The notes under the pieces were generated by a model, which did no database searches, had not been told where the DNA came from, and worked only from the letters and a program-made list of their open reading frames with translations. The translations under genes and the position numbers were made by a program. Positions 10,773-19,943 of a stretch of DNA of 64,000 nucleotides are shown piece by piece (within the stretch, counting starts at the first letter, position 1; the number at the start of each line of letters is the position of its first letter). The DNA is from CAZJHX01 sp964545715 (GTDB lineage: Bacteria > Myxococcota_A > UBA9042 > GCA-2863065), in the NCBI GenBank assembly GCA_964545715.1, contig CAZJHX010000022.1:1-64000 (forward strand). Reading direction: 5' to 3'.

Positions 10773-12383
10773 ATGGATCCCTTCTACACGCTGTCGCTTG
10801 CGCCGGTCATCGCGGTCGCGCTGCTGCTGTTCTTCAGCGCCGCGCTGTACTGCCGCCACGCGACGGGGCTCATCATCTACTCGCTGTCGGTAGCGGTCTG
10901 GGCGGGCGCTCTGCTGGCGTGCGCCTTTCCAGAGGTCGCCGGTGTCGGACGCCGCATGGCCGCCGTCGGCGCGTTCGTCTCGGCCGCGTACATCCACGCC
11001 GCCTACGACTTTACCCAGCAGGCGCGCTACATGCCTGTGTGGCTCGCCTACGGCGCGGCGGCGGTCATCACGCTGATGGGCGTGGTCTTTCCAGGCGCGC
11101 TCTACGACCCGGCCACGCTGCAGGAGGGCCCGTATTACTGGCACGCGATCGGCCTGGCCGTCGTGGCGCTCAGCCTCCCGCTCTACGCCCTGGCGTCGTC
11201 GTTTGAGCAAATCGAGCGGGAGCGGCACACCCAATTCGCCGCGCTGTTTCTCGCCGGAGTGCTCGGCTACATGGGCTCGTGGATCAACACGGCGCTGCTC
11301 AGCAACAAGGTGCAGCACCCGTACGGCATGTATCTGGTGCTCGGCTCGCTGCTGCTGATGGCGCATGTCGTTCGTGGTCATCAGCGCCCCAGCGCGCGCC
11401 GCCTGCTACAGCGCAGCCTGCTGTATGCCGCGATCACGGCGATTTTGTCGGGCGGCTTCTTGTTCTGCATCCTGACGCTGTTGACGTCGGTGAGCGACGC
11501 GCCGTCGATTCGGGCCTACGGCTTCAGCGCGCTGGTGCTGTTGTGCATGGGCCTACTGGCGCTGGAGCCCCTGCGCCAATGGATCGGCGAGGCGCTGGGT
11601 CGCCGGCTGCTGCCGTCCGAGGCGGCTGCAGTGGACATCGCGGGCCAGCTGGCGCATCAGGAGCAGCGCGCTGATCAGGCCGAGCGCCTGGCGGAGCTGG
11701 GCGCGGTCGCATCGGCGGTGGCTCATGAGGTCCGCAACCCGCTGGGTGTCATGGCTGCGCACCTGCGGATGTTGGAGCACGGCGGCGCCGATCCAGAGAC
11801 GGTCGCCGCAATCCGGGCGCAGATCGATCGCGCCGGCCGCTTCGTGGACGACCTGCTTCGCTACGGCAAGCCGCGCGCTGTGGAGCTGCGTATGGTCGAC
11901 CTGCCCGCGACCTGCGATCTGGCGCTATCGACCGCAACCAGTGGGCTGACCGAGCCGCCTCAGGTCGACTGGACCCGCATCGGCTTCGTGGACACGCGCC
12001 TGCTCGAAGCGGACCAGGCGCAGCTGCTGCAGGTGCTGATCATCGTGTTCGAAAACGCGCTGCTGGCGCTGACCGGAGTGGAGAGCCCCCGAGGGCGCAT
12101 CAGCGTCAGTGTGGACGGCGACCGCCTGAGCGTGGTCATCGAAGACAGCGGCGCGGGCATAGAGGACGCGGTGGTGGAGCGCCTCTTCGAGCCGTTCGTG
12201 ACCAGCCGAAAGCGCGACGGCGCCGCCGGCACCGGCCTGGGCCTCGCGATCGCGCGGTCGATCGTGGAGCGCCACCAGGGCGTGATCGAGGCCGGCCGGT
12301 CGGACCTGGGCGGCGCGCGCTTCGCCATCACAATGCCTCGTTATCAGAGCGTGCTGGCCGTCGCGGCCGGAGGGAGACCATGA
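10773..12383 (+). CDS. Membrane sensor histidine kinase (NtrB/ZraS-type)
   Basis: A 536-residue kinase. The N-terminal half has about seven or eight hydrophobic helices forming a membrane sensor. The HisKA domain carries the phospho-acceptor in AHEVRNPLG (His318). The ATPase domain shows an N box (FENALLAL), G1 (IEDSGAGIE), F box (LFEPFVTSRK) and G2 (GTGLGLAIA). It overlaps the next gene, a sigma-54-type response regulator, by 4 nt (ATGA), so the two are almost certainly cognate. The signal is unknown; the three upstream membrane genes are candidate partners. Confidence 0.92.
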   Translation: MDPFYTLSLAPVIAVALLLFFSAALYCRHATGLIIYSLSVAVWAGALLACAFPEVAGVGRRMAAVGAFVSAAYIHAAYDFTQQARYMPVWLAYGAAAVITLMGVVFPGALYDPATLQEGPYYWHAIGLAVVALSLPLYALASSFEQIERERHTQFAALFLAGVLGYMGSWINTALLSNKVQHPYGMYLVLGSLLLMAHVVRGHQRPSARRLLQRSLLYAAITAILSGGFLFCILTLLTSVSDAPSIRAYGFSALVLLCMGLLALEPLRQWIGEALGRRLLPSEAAAVDIAGQLAHQEQRADQAERLAELGAVASAVAHEVRNPLGVMAAHLRMLEHGGADPETVAAIRAQIDRAGRFVDDLLRYGKPRAVELRMVDLPATCDLALSTATSGLTEPPQVDWTRIGFVDTRLLEADQAQLLQVLIIVFENALLALTGVESPRGRISVSVDGDRLSVVIEDSGAGIEDAVVERLFEPFVTSRKRDGAAGTGLGLAIARSIVERHQGVIEAGRSDLGGARFAITMPRYQSVLAVAAGGRP

Positions 12384-13753
12384 CGGCCAATCCGAGCCCA
12401 ATCCTGCTCATCGACGACGACAGCGCGTTTAGAAAGGTGTACAGCGCGCTACTCCGCCAGGCCGGGCACTCGGTCACGGAGGCCGACGACCGCCAGAGCG
12501 CCGACCGCGCCTTTGCCCAGAGCCAGCACAGCGTCGTGCTGCTGGACCTCATGTTGCCCCCCGACGGCAGCGCGCAGGGTGGGCTGGAGCAGCTGAAGGC
12601 CATGCTGGGGCGCGCCACCGGCGCAAAAATCATCGTCGTCTCAGGCGCCGGCGACCTGAAGATCATGCTGCAGGCGGTGGGGGCGGGCGCGTATGACTTT
12701 CTAACCAAGCCGGTCGACCCCGACGTTCTGCTGGTCGTCGTCGATCGGGCGCTGGAGAAGGCCGCCCTGGAGCAGCGAATCGACGCGCTGCAGCGCTCGC
12801 TGGCGGACGCAGAGCCCGAGGGCGCGATGATCGGCCGGAGCGCGGCCTTTCAGGCGGCGACGGACATGGGCCGACGTGTCGCGGACCGGGCGGGCGCCGG
12901 CCTCGGCCCCGGCCACCCCGGCACCGCCAACGAGCTGATGGGGGGCGCGGCCCACCGGCCCAGCGCGCGGGCCGACAGCGCGTTTGTGGTGGTCAACTGC
13001 GGCGGCATCCCCGACACGCTCTTCGAGTCCGCCATGTTCGGCCACGTCCGAGGCGCCTTCACAGGCGCACATCGCGACCGCAAGGGCCTGTTTGCGCAGG
13101 CCGACGGCGGCACGATCTTCCTTGACGAGATCGGCGACATGCCGGTGGCCCTGCAGGTCAAGCTGCTGCGCACGCTGGAGTCCGGCGAGATTCTGCCCGT
13201 CGGCGCCGACCGCACCGTCCGCGTCGACGTCCGCCTCATCTCCGCCACAAATCGCGACCTGCCGCAGCTCATGCAGTCCGGCGACTTCCGCGAGGATCTC
13301 TACTGGCGTATCAAGGGGGCCCAGATCCATCTGCCCGCCCTGCGCGATCGCCCCGCCGACATCCCCTTGCTCGCCGCGCACTTCCTGGCCCGACACCGCG
13401 TGCTCGGCAGCGACGGCCGCCCGCGCCGCCTCTCCGACGACGCACTGGACGCAATGATGAACCACCCCTGGCCAGGCAACTTGCGAGAGCTGCGCAACGA
13501 GCTTCAGCGCGCCGCGGTGATGGTCGGCGAGCGCTCGGTCATCGAGCGCTCCGACCTCGGCTTCGCTGCCGGCCCGGGCGCCACCTCGGCCGCGCCCGCC
13601 GCCACCCTGGCCGATAAGGTCCAGGCGCTGGAGCGTCGCGAGATCGAGGCCGCGCTGACACGCTGCCACGGCAACCGCACCCATGCAGCCGACGCGCTGG
13701 GGCTGTCACGTCAGGGCCTGCTCAAGAAGATGGCCCGCTACGCGCTCTCATGA
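12380..13753 (+). CDS. NtrC-family response regulator with degenerate Walker A
   Basis: A 457-residue protein with a receiver domain (acid pocket D12-D14, phospho-acceptor D56, K110), a central AAA+ sigma-54-activator domain and a Fis-type HTH at the C-terminus (RTHAADALGLSRQGLLKKM). GAFTGA (sigma-54 contact loop), Walker B (TIFLDEIGDMP) and the REDLYWR arginine-finger region are intact. The Walker A motif, normally GESGTGKE, reads G178-HPGTAN-E185: the ATP-binding lysine is Asn184 and about 25 residues around it are unusual and extremely GC-rich. Either the ATPase is impaired or the sequence is locally wrong. It probably acts with the overlapping upstream kinase. Confidence 0.92.
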   Translation: MTANPSPILLIDDDSAFRKVYSALLRQAGHSVTEADDRQSADRAFAQSQHSVVLLDLMLPPDGSAQGGLEQLKAMLGRATGAKIIVVSGAGDLKIMLQAVGAGAYDFLTKPVDPDVLLVVVDRALEKAALEQRIDALQRSLADAEPEGAMIGRSAAFQAATDMGRRVADRAGAGLGPGHPGTANELMGGAAHRPSARADSAFVVVNCGGIPDTLFESAMFGHVRGAFTGAHRDRKGLFAQADGGTIFLDEIGDMPVALQVKLLRTLESGEILPVGADRTVRVDVRLISATNRDLPQLMQSGDFREDLYWRIKGAQIHLPALRDRPADIPLLAAHFLARHRVLGSDGRPRRLSDDALDAMMNHPWPGNLRELRNELQRAAVMVGERSVIERSDLGFAAGPGATSAAPAATLADKVQALERREIEAALTRCHGNRTHAADALGLSRQGLLKKMARYALS

Positions 13754-14920
13754 ACTCACAGCGGCACGCTTGGCGAGCAGGAAGCCCGAGACGATGCTGG
13801 CGATGGCGAAGAGGCCGAGGATGCCGGTGAAGATCAGCGGCTCGATCAGGACCGGCTGCTTGGTGAGCAGGGGGCCGACAACGCCCGCGAGCATGAGAAA
13901 CCCACCGATGCGGCGCAGGCCAAAGAAGATGAGCAGGCCGGCGAGCACGGCCACGCCCATGGTGATGTACATGCCCAGTCGCATGCCATCCAGGTTCTTG
14001 GCCAGGCGGCTGGTGCCTCGCTTGGCGTAGTCGGACTCGCGCATCAGGAGCTCGAGCGCCTCGCGGCGGTCGGCACGGTCGGCGTCGGTATCCAGCACCG
14101 TCTTGTAGGCCTTGGCGGCCTTTTCGTGGTGGATGCGAACGTTCTCGTAGGAGTCGCTGCCCAGCACAGAGACAAAGCGGTACTCGGTGTTGGCAAACTT
14201 CCAGCTCACGTTGGCGACGGCCATCAGCTGGCTGGTCGGGTGCGCCTCATCCAGCTCCACCAGGCCCAGGTCGCCGGGCGACGGTGGGATGGCGGTCAGC
14301 ACGCCGATCACGATGGCATAAACCACCAGCACCAGGGCGATGATGCCGATGACGCCACCCACTACGCGCCCGCCTCCGCCCGACTCGGTGTCGTCATCCT
14401 CGCCGTCGTCGTCCTCGGGCTGTGCATCCGGCTCGGGCTGCGGGGCCTCGGGCTGCCAGGACTCCTCGAAGCCGCCGACCGGGATCGACGCGCGGTCAAA
14501 GGCGACAGTGGCGTCCGACCCCTGCTGCTCCACCGGCGGCAGAAAGCGATTCATGGTCTCGTCACCGTCGAGAATCGGCGCGGAGTCCAGCTTCACCGTC
14601 TCCGGCTCGGGCACCACAACGTCGGTCAACGTGATGATCGTCTCGCCGATCAGAAAGAACTCGTTGGCCGCCAGCCGCACCACGCTGGAGAGCTTTTTGC
14701 CGTCTTTGCTGGTGCCGTTGGTGCTCTTGAGATCCTCCAGGGTCACGTTGACGCCGTCGAAACACAGCTTAGCGTGCGTACCGGAGGCCTGGGCGTCGGG
14801 CACGATGATGTCCGCGCGCTTCTTGGAGCGGCCGAGAATGAGCTCGTCGTCGTCGATCTCGAACCGGTCAGCAGGCGCGTCCGGCGGCTGCACTTCGATC
14901 ACGTAATAGGCTTCACTCAT
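13748..14920 (-). CDS. FHA-domain membrane protein
   Basis: A 390-residue protein with an N-terminal FHA domain (about residues 20-100): the core residues GRS, SGTHA and STNGT are all present, so it probably binds a phosphothreonine peptide. An acidic linker (about 150-183) leads to one hydrophobic segment at about 190-212, a periplasmic or lumenal part, and three closely packed hydrophobic segments at the C-terminus (about 310-382). It follows sbcC by 9 nt on the same strand. Convergent overlap of 6 nt with the NtrC-type gene. No kinase partner lies in the window. Confidence 0.85.
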   Translation of the reverse strand: MSEAYYVIEVQPPDAPADRFEIDDDELILGRSKKRADIIVPDAQASGTHAKLCFDGVNVTLEDLKSTNGTSKDGKKLSSVVRLAANEFFLIGETIITLTDVVVPEPETVKLDSAPILDGDETMNRFLPPVEQQGSDATVAFDRASIPVGGFEESWQPEAPQPEPDAQPEDDDGEDDDTESGGGGRVVGGVIGIIALVLVVYAIVIGVLTAIPPSPGDLGLVELDEAHPTSQLMAVANVSWKFANTEYRFVSVLGSDSYENVRIHHEKAAKAYKTVLDTDADRADRREALELLMRESDYAKRGTSRLAKNLDGMRLGMYITMGVAVLAGLLIFFGLRRIGGFLMLAGVVGPLLTKQPVLIEPLIFTGILGLFAIASIVSGFLLAKRAAVSS

Positions 14921-14928
14921 GGGGTGGG

Positions 14929-14934
14929 ACTATA
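14929..14934 (-). promoter_or_regulatory. Candidate -10 box for a leaderless start
   Basis: TATAGT on the minus strand ends 8 nt before the ATG at 14920 and overlaps the sbcC stop codon. No Shine-Dalgarno is present. Confidence 0.45.
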
Positions 14935-17900
14935 CCTCTATATGAACCTTGCTGAGACCCGGCGACTCCGGGTTCAGACGAATGCGATAACCAATGCGCT
15001 CTACGAGCTCCGGCACGTGCGACACGATGCCGACTTGGCGCCCGCTGGCCTGCAGCTCGTCCAGCGCCGAGATCGCCGTCTCCAGCGACTGATGATCCAG
15101 CGTGCCGAAGCCCTCATCGATGAACAGCGAGTCGATACGAACCTCATGGGCCGCAAGGGATGACAAGCCGAGCGCCAGCGCCAGCGACACCAGAAACCCC
15201 TCGCCGCCGGACAGGCTCTCGACTGTCCTGACCTCGCCGCCCAGGTCCCGATCGACCACCATCAGCGCCAGGTCGTGGCCGGGGACGCGCTGCAGCCGAT
15301 ACCTGGGGCGCAGCTGCTGCAGCGCCTCGTTGGCGTACGCCAGCAGCACGGCCAGCGTCAGGCTCTGCGCAAACACGCGAAACTTGTTGCCGCTGGACGA
15401 GCCGATCAGCTGCGACAGCCGGCTCCAGCCGTCCGCGATCTCGACCAGGCGATCCAGCTCCGCCGTCATCTCCGCCCGCGTGGCCAGCACCGCGTCGTCC
15501 CGCTCCAGCGCCCCGCTCAGCTTGCCCAGGCGGCCCACGACCTCGTGTTGCCGCTGCTTCTCGTGCTCCGCCGCGGTCTGCGCCTCGACCGCGCCAAGCT
15601 CGGGCGGCTGCGCCATGTGCTCTTGTACTCGGCCATCGACCTGGGCCACCGTCTCGCCGGCGCGCTCCCGCTGCACAGCCAGCCTGTCGATCTCCGCCCG
15701 CTCGTCGCGCGCCCACGCGGCGCTGTGCGCAAGGACCGGGCGTACATCATCGACGCCGTCAAAGCCGGCAGCCTTCAGCGCCGTCGTCAGAGCGTCCCCA
15801 GAGTCCACGCACTCACGCTGGCGCTCCGTCAACTGCAGCACAGCGGCCGCCTGCGCATCAACCGCGGCCTGCGCCGACGCCTCAGCGGACGCCCGCTCCT
15901 CGCGCGCCGCGGTCGCGGACCGTACCGCCGCGACGCTCTGGGTCTCGAGCTCCTCCACAACCTCATCGGTCGGGCGCCCGTCAAGGATCGGCGCGCGCTC
16001 GGCCTGCGCATCCGCCACGCGCTCAGCCAACCGCGCCGAAGCCGACCTGGCGCGGCCGGCCTCTGCCTGAAGCGCCGTCGTCTGTGCGCGCGCCACCTCG
16101 GCCAGCGTTGTGGCCGTCTGCAGCTGCTCACGCGCATCCAGGCCGGCCCGCGTCTGCTGGTCAAACCGTCGCACCTCGGCGCCGCGAGCGGCCCGAAACG
16201 CCGTCGCATCCTGTGACAGCTCGTCCGACCAGTCCGGGTACGCCGCAAGCAGCGCCGACAACCCCGAGACAGCGCGCTCCAGCCGCAGCTCAGCCTCACG
16301 CACGACCGCCTCCTGACGCTGCAGCGCTGCCGCCGCTTCTTGTGCTGCGGTCGTCAGCGCCGCCAGCCCGCTCGTCAGCTCCCGCTCTCCAGCCGCCGCA
16401 CGCTCGGCCGCTTCAACGCGCTCAGCCACCGCCGCCGAGAGCTGCTCATCCGTCGCCGCAGCCTCCCGAAGCACCTCACGGCGCGCCCTCAGTCCGGCCT
16501 CCAACGCGGCGACGGCGGCGGGCTCCAGCGCCAACGCATCCGCGCCCGGCACACCGGCGGACAGCTCGCTCCAGCGCTCCAACGCGGCCGCCCGCTCCGC
16601 TTCCATCAGCGCGCACGCCTGACGGGCTTTGACAGCCCGACTCTCCTGATGCTCCGCCTCGGCACACCGCTCCGCCGCATGCACCTGCGCGGCCGTGTAC
16701 TCGCGCTCCGCAGCAGACAGCAGCCCTTCGAGGCGCGACACCCCCGAAGCCGGAAGCCGGTCGGCGGACTGCGGATCGTGCGCCGGATGGTCGAGCGACC
16801 CGCACAGGGGGCAGGGCTCGGCCTCTCGCAGCAGCTCAGGCCGCCGCTCGGCCAGCTCGACAGCGGCGCGCGCGACGGTCAGATCACGCCTCAGCTGGAC
16901 CACATTTCGCTGCAGCCCGGTCGCGGCAGCGGCGGCTCTCTCACCCGCCTCCAGCGCAGCCTCCAACCGCCGCTCTGCGTCCTCCACAACCTCCAGCTCG
17001 GCCGCCAGCTGCTGGGCCGCCATCGCCCTCTTCTGGGCGACCAGGGTCAGCTCCGCCACGTTCTCCAGCGACTCGGACAGCGCCTCCGCCTCGGCGCGTC
17101 GCGTCTCGGACGGATAGGCCTCACGATGCGCCGCCAGCGCCGTTCGAGCCGCGCCCGCTTCCGCCTCGGCGGTCCGACATCGCCCGCGCGCGTCGTCCAG
17201 CGTCAGCCGTCCCAGGCTGACCTGCTCCTCCGCGGTCCTGGCAGCGCCGGCCAGCGCCCGCGTCGAAGTCGCCTCACCCGCCGCCGCCGCGCGCGCCTCC
17301 TCCGCATCGCCAAGCAGCGCGTCCCAGCGTGGCCACTGGGCAGAGACCGGCTGCAGATGCGCGGCGTCCGCAAGCCACTTTTCACAGATCCGCGACGCCT
17401 CCTGCGCGCGATCAAGAGTGGCCACCAAGCCCGCCAGCTCCGCTTCCGACTTGCCCGCCGCCTCTGTTGTCTTTTCGGCGGCGGCGCGGGCGTCGGCAAG
17501 CTGGCGCGTCGCCTCCACAACCCGGGCATCCAAGGCGCGCGCGCGCGTCAACTCGGGCTCGATCCGCGCACGCTCAACCGCCGCGGCCGCCGCAGCCGCC
17601 GTCGCCGCGCCGTCCGCATCGCGCGCCCTGGCCAGTCGCTCGTCCGCTGCCGCGGCGGCGGTCGCACGCTCCTGAAGCGTTGTTTTCGCCACCGAAGCCA
17701 GCCGGACCGCCCGATCGGCGGCCTCGATCTCCGCCCGCACGCCATGTGCCCTCTCCACGGCGGCCAGTTTTTGGCGGCGCGGGGCGGCGTCCTCCCACGC
17801 CTGGATCGCCGCTTTGTCGCGCAGCGTCGCCGCCGCCAGCTCCTGCTCCAGTCGTGCGGTCAACCCGTGCCACGCCACAGCCGCAGTCGCGGTCGCGAGG

Positions 17901-18667
17901 CTCCGCTCAATGGCGGGAAGACGCTCGCCCAGCTCAACGGCCTCTGCGCGCGTCGCCTCCCGCTCCTGCGGGGACATCACCGCCGTCGCCTCCAGCCGTA
18001 CGCGCTCGGTCGCCACCGTCGCGGACGCCGCCCGCTCCCGCTGGTGCGCGGCGCGAGACAGCGACGCATAGATCCCCGTGCCGGTCATCTTCTCCAGCAG
18101 CACGGCCCGCTCGTGCTCCGCGGCGCGCAAAAACGCCGCAAAGTTGCCCTGCGCCAGCAGCACGGAGCGGCTGAACTCGCCAAAGCTGAGACCCACGCGA
18201 TCCTGGATCTGGCTCAACGTGTCCTTACGCCGATGCCCGCTAACCACCGTGTCGCGCTCGAGATCCAGCAGCTCCATCGTCTGCGGCTGCAGCCGACCCT
18301 CCGGGCTGCGGCGCGCGCGACGGACACGCCAGACCGCTCGCCAGCGCCGCTCATCGACACCCACAAAATCAACCGACGCCTCCGCCTCCCCGGCGCCGCG
18401 CCGCATGATGGCGCGCGGGTCGCGATCACCCAGCCGCGACTCCTCCTCCTGGTCGGTCAGCCCGATCTGCGCTCGGCTGTTGCCAAAAAGACGCGGCGTC
18501 TTGTCGTACAGCGCCAGGCAGATCGCGTCGAGCAGCGTGGTCTTGCCCGACCCGGTCGGCCCCGTGATGGCGAAGAGCCCGGTGTCGCCGAGCATGCCGC
18601 CGGCAAAGTCGATATCAAACTCCCGCAGACTGGCGAGATTGCGCCCGCGTACGGCCAGAATCCTCAC
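14930..18667 (-). CDS. sbcC: Nuclease SbcCD subunit C (SMC-like ATPase)
   Basis: At 1245 residues this is the length of a large SbcC. The N-terminus carries Walker A GPTGSGKT (residues 36-43). Two long Ala/Glu/Arg coiled-coil arms flank a zinc hook C619-PL-C622. The C-terminus has the ABC signature LSGGEGFLVSLALAL and Walker B FIDEGFGTLD. With SbcD it forms the Mre11-Rad50-type complex that cleaves hairpins and processes DNA ends in the cytoplasm. Its start overlaps the sbcD stop by 4 nt, the classical sbcDC order. Confidence 0.97.
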   Translation of the reverse strand: MRILAVRGRNLASLREFDIDFAGGMLGDTGLFAITGPTGSGKTTLLDAICLALYDKTPRLFGNSRAQIGLTDQEEESRLGDRDPRAIMRRGAGEAEASVDFVGVDERRWRAVWRVRRARRSPEGRLQPQTMELLDLERDTVVSGHRRKDTLSQIQDRVGLSFGEFSRSVLLAQGNFAAFLRAAEHERAVLLEKMTGTGIYASLSRAAHQRERAASATVATERVRLEATAVMSPQEREATRAEAVELGERLPAIERSLATATAAVAWHGLTARLEQELAAATLRDKAAIQAWEDAAPRRQKLAAVERAHGVRAEIEAADRAVRLASVAKTTLQERATAAAAADERLARARDADGAATAAAAAAAVERARIEPELTRARALDARVVEATRQLADARAAAEKTTEAAGKSEAELAGLVATLDRAQEASRICEKWLADAAHLQPVSAQWPRWDALLGDAEEARAAAAGEATSTRALAGAARTAEEQVSLGRLTLDDARGRCRTAEAEAGAARTALAAHREAYPSETRRAEAEALSESLENVAELTLVAQKRAMAAQQLAAELEVVEDAERRLEAALEAGERAAAAATGLQRNVVQLRRDLTVARAAVELAERRPELLREAEPCPLCGSLDHPAHDPQSADRLPASGVSRLEGLLSAAEREYTAAQVHAAERCAEAEHQESRAVKARQACALMEAERAAALERWSELSAGVPGADALALEPAAVAALEAGLRARREVLREAAATDEQLSAAVAERVEAAERAAAGERELTSGLAALTTAAQEAAAALQRQEAVVREAELRLERAVSGLSALLAAYPDWSDELSQDATAFRAARGAEVRRFDQQTRAGLDAREQLQTATTLAEVARAQTTALQAEAGRARSASARLAERVADAQAERAPILDGRPTDEVVEELETQSVAAVRSATAAREERASAEASAQAAVDAQAAAVLQLTERQRECVDSGDALTTALKAAGFDGVDDVRPVLAHSAAWARDERAEIDRLAVQRERAGETVAQVDGRVQEHMAQPPELGAVEAQTAAEHEKQRQHEVVGRLGKLSGALERDDAVLATRAEMTAELDRLVEIADGWSRLSQLIGSSSGNKFRVFAQSLTLAVLLAYANEALQQLRPRYRLQRVPGHDLALMVVDRDLGGEVRTVESLSGGEGFLVSLALALGLSSLAAHEVRIDSLFIDEGFGTLDHQSLETAISALDELQASGRQVGIVSHVPELVERIGYRIRLNPESPGLSKVHIEV

Positions 18668-19911
18668 GTGGACTCCACCGCGTCTCGGCCACTGTCCTGC
18701 ACCGACTCCAGCAGCTCATCGAAGAGCTGCACCAGGTCATCCGGCGCCGGTGGCGTGTGCTGCCGCGCGTAGCAGGCCTCGAAGACCTCGTGCACGGTCA
18801 GGTTCTTCAGCTCTCGCCGCGGCGTCTGGTCCCCCAGGCTCAACGCACTGCCGGTATACATCGGATCGATCCGGACCAGACGGGCTGCCGCTCCTTCCAG
18901 TGCGGCCTCCACCCGCGCGCGCAGCCGCGGCTCGATCGTCTCCAACAGCACGCGCACCTCCAAATAGGGCGACGCCTCGGTCCGCTCGCCCCGTGGCAAC
19001 GCGGACAGCGCCTCCAGCACGTCGGCGATCGGCGCGTGGACCTTCGGAACGGCCAGCAGCTCGACAAACACCGGCACTCGCAGCGGAATCGACGCCGCCA
19101 GCGCCTCACCGTCGAACTTCAGTAGACGCACCTGGTGCGGGTAGGCCTCCTCGTCCATCGCCAGCGGGATCGGCGACCCGCAGTAGCGCAGCCGGTCATC
19201 ACCCTTGACCGTCTGCGGCCGATGCAGATGTCCCAGCGCCGCATACGCCACGTCCGGTGCGAAGATGTCCGCCTCCACCGCCTCGACGTACCCAACCTGG
19301 ATCTTTCGCTCGCTGTGGGCTGAGAGGGTGCCGCCAACCGCATACATGTGGCCCATCGCAACGATGGCCTGCCCCGGCTTTCTGCGGGCCACAGCCGCGC
19401 CCACCACCTGCGCGTACAGGGCCCGGATCGCTGCCGCCAACCCGTCGCCGTCGAAGCCACGCAGGTCCGCAGGCCTCAGAAATGGAACCGCGGCCGCCCA
19501 CGCGCTGACAGCCCCCAGACGGTCCGTCAGCGGCACCAGCATGCGGTCCACATCGATCACCCCATCGGCGCTTCGTGGCAGTCCGCCCACCACGTGGATG
19601 CCCAATGAGCGCGCCAGGCTGGACGGCGCGTCCAAACGCCCCGGCGAGTCGTGGTTGCCACCGATGATGACGATCTCGAGATCCGGATGACGCACCGCAC
19701 ACGTGCCCAGAAAGTCGTAGTACATGCGCAGCACGGCCGACGGCGGGTTTGCGGTGTCAAAGACGTCACCGGCGATCAACAGCGCATCGATGCGCTCGTC
19801 GTCGATGGTCTCCAAAAGCCACTGTAGAAAGCGCTTTTGCTCGTACAGCCGGGGCACGTCGTGCAGACGGTGACCCAGATGCCAATCAGACGTGTGCAGA
19901 ACGCGCAGCAC
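18664..19911 (-). CDS. sbcD: Nuclease SbcCD subunit D (Mre11-like exonuclease)
   Basis: A 415-residue metallophosphoesterase. Phosphodiesterase motifs are visible in order: TSDWHLG (residues 7-13), GDVFD, GGNHDS, then GHMY and GHLHRPQ. It forms the nuclease of the SbcCD complex with the next gene (4-nt overlap). The start is GTG (MLRVLHTSDWHLGH, exactly the usual SbcD start). No Shine-Dalgarno; a TAGAAT box lies 7 nt upstream. Confidence 0.97.
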   Translation of the reverse strand: MLRVLHTSDWHLGHRLHDVPRLYEQKRFLQWLLETIDDERIDALLIAGDVFDTANPPSAVLRMYYDFLGTCAVRHPDLEIVIIGGNHDSPGRLDAPSSLARSLGIHVVGGLPRSADGVIDVDRMLVPLTDRLGAVSAWAAAVPFLRPADLRGFDGDGLAAAIRALYAQVVGAAVARRKPGQAIVAMGHMYAVGGTLSAHSERKIQVGYVEAVEADIFAPDVAYAALGHLHRPQTVKGDDRLRYCGSPIPLAMDEEAYPHQVRLLKFDGEALAASIPLRVPVFVELLAVPKVHAPIADVLEALSALPRGERTEASPYLEVRVLLETIEPRLRARVEAALEGAAARLVRIDPMYTGSALSLGDQTPRRELKNLTVHEVFEACYARQHTPPAPDDLVQLFDELLESVQDSGRDAVEST

Positions 19912-19918
19912 GGTGCGG

Positions 19919-19924
19919 ATTCTA
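19919..19924 (-). promoter_or_regulatory. Candidate -10 box for leaderless sbcD
   Basis: TAGAAT, one mismatch from TATAAT, ends 7 nt before the GTG start of sbcD, with no Shine-Dalgarno. A transcription start at the GTG itself is expected. Confidence 0.5.
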
Positions 19925-19943
19925 CCTCAGCGCGCGCGCGAGA

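Noticed and set aside
16340..18772. 810-residue plus-strand frame opposite sbcC
   Set aside because: Arg/Gln/Leu-rich shadow with no domain; sbcC is certain on the other strand.
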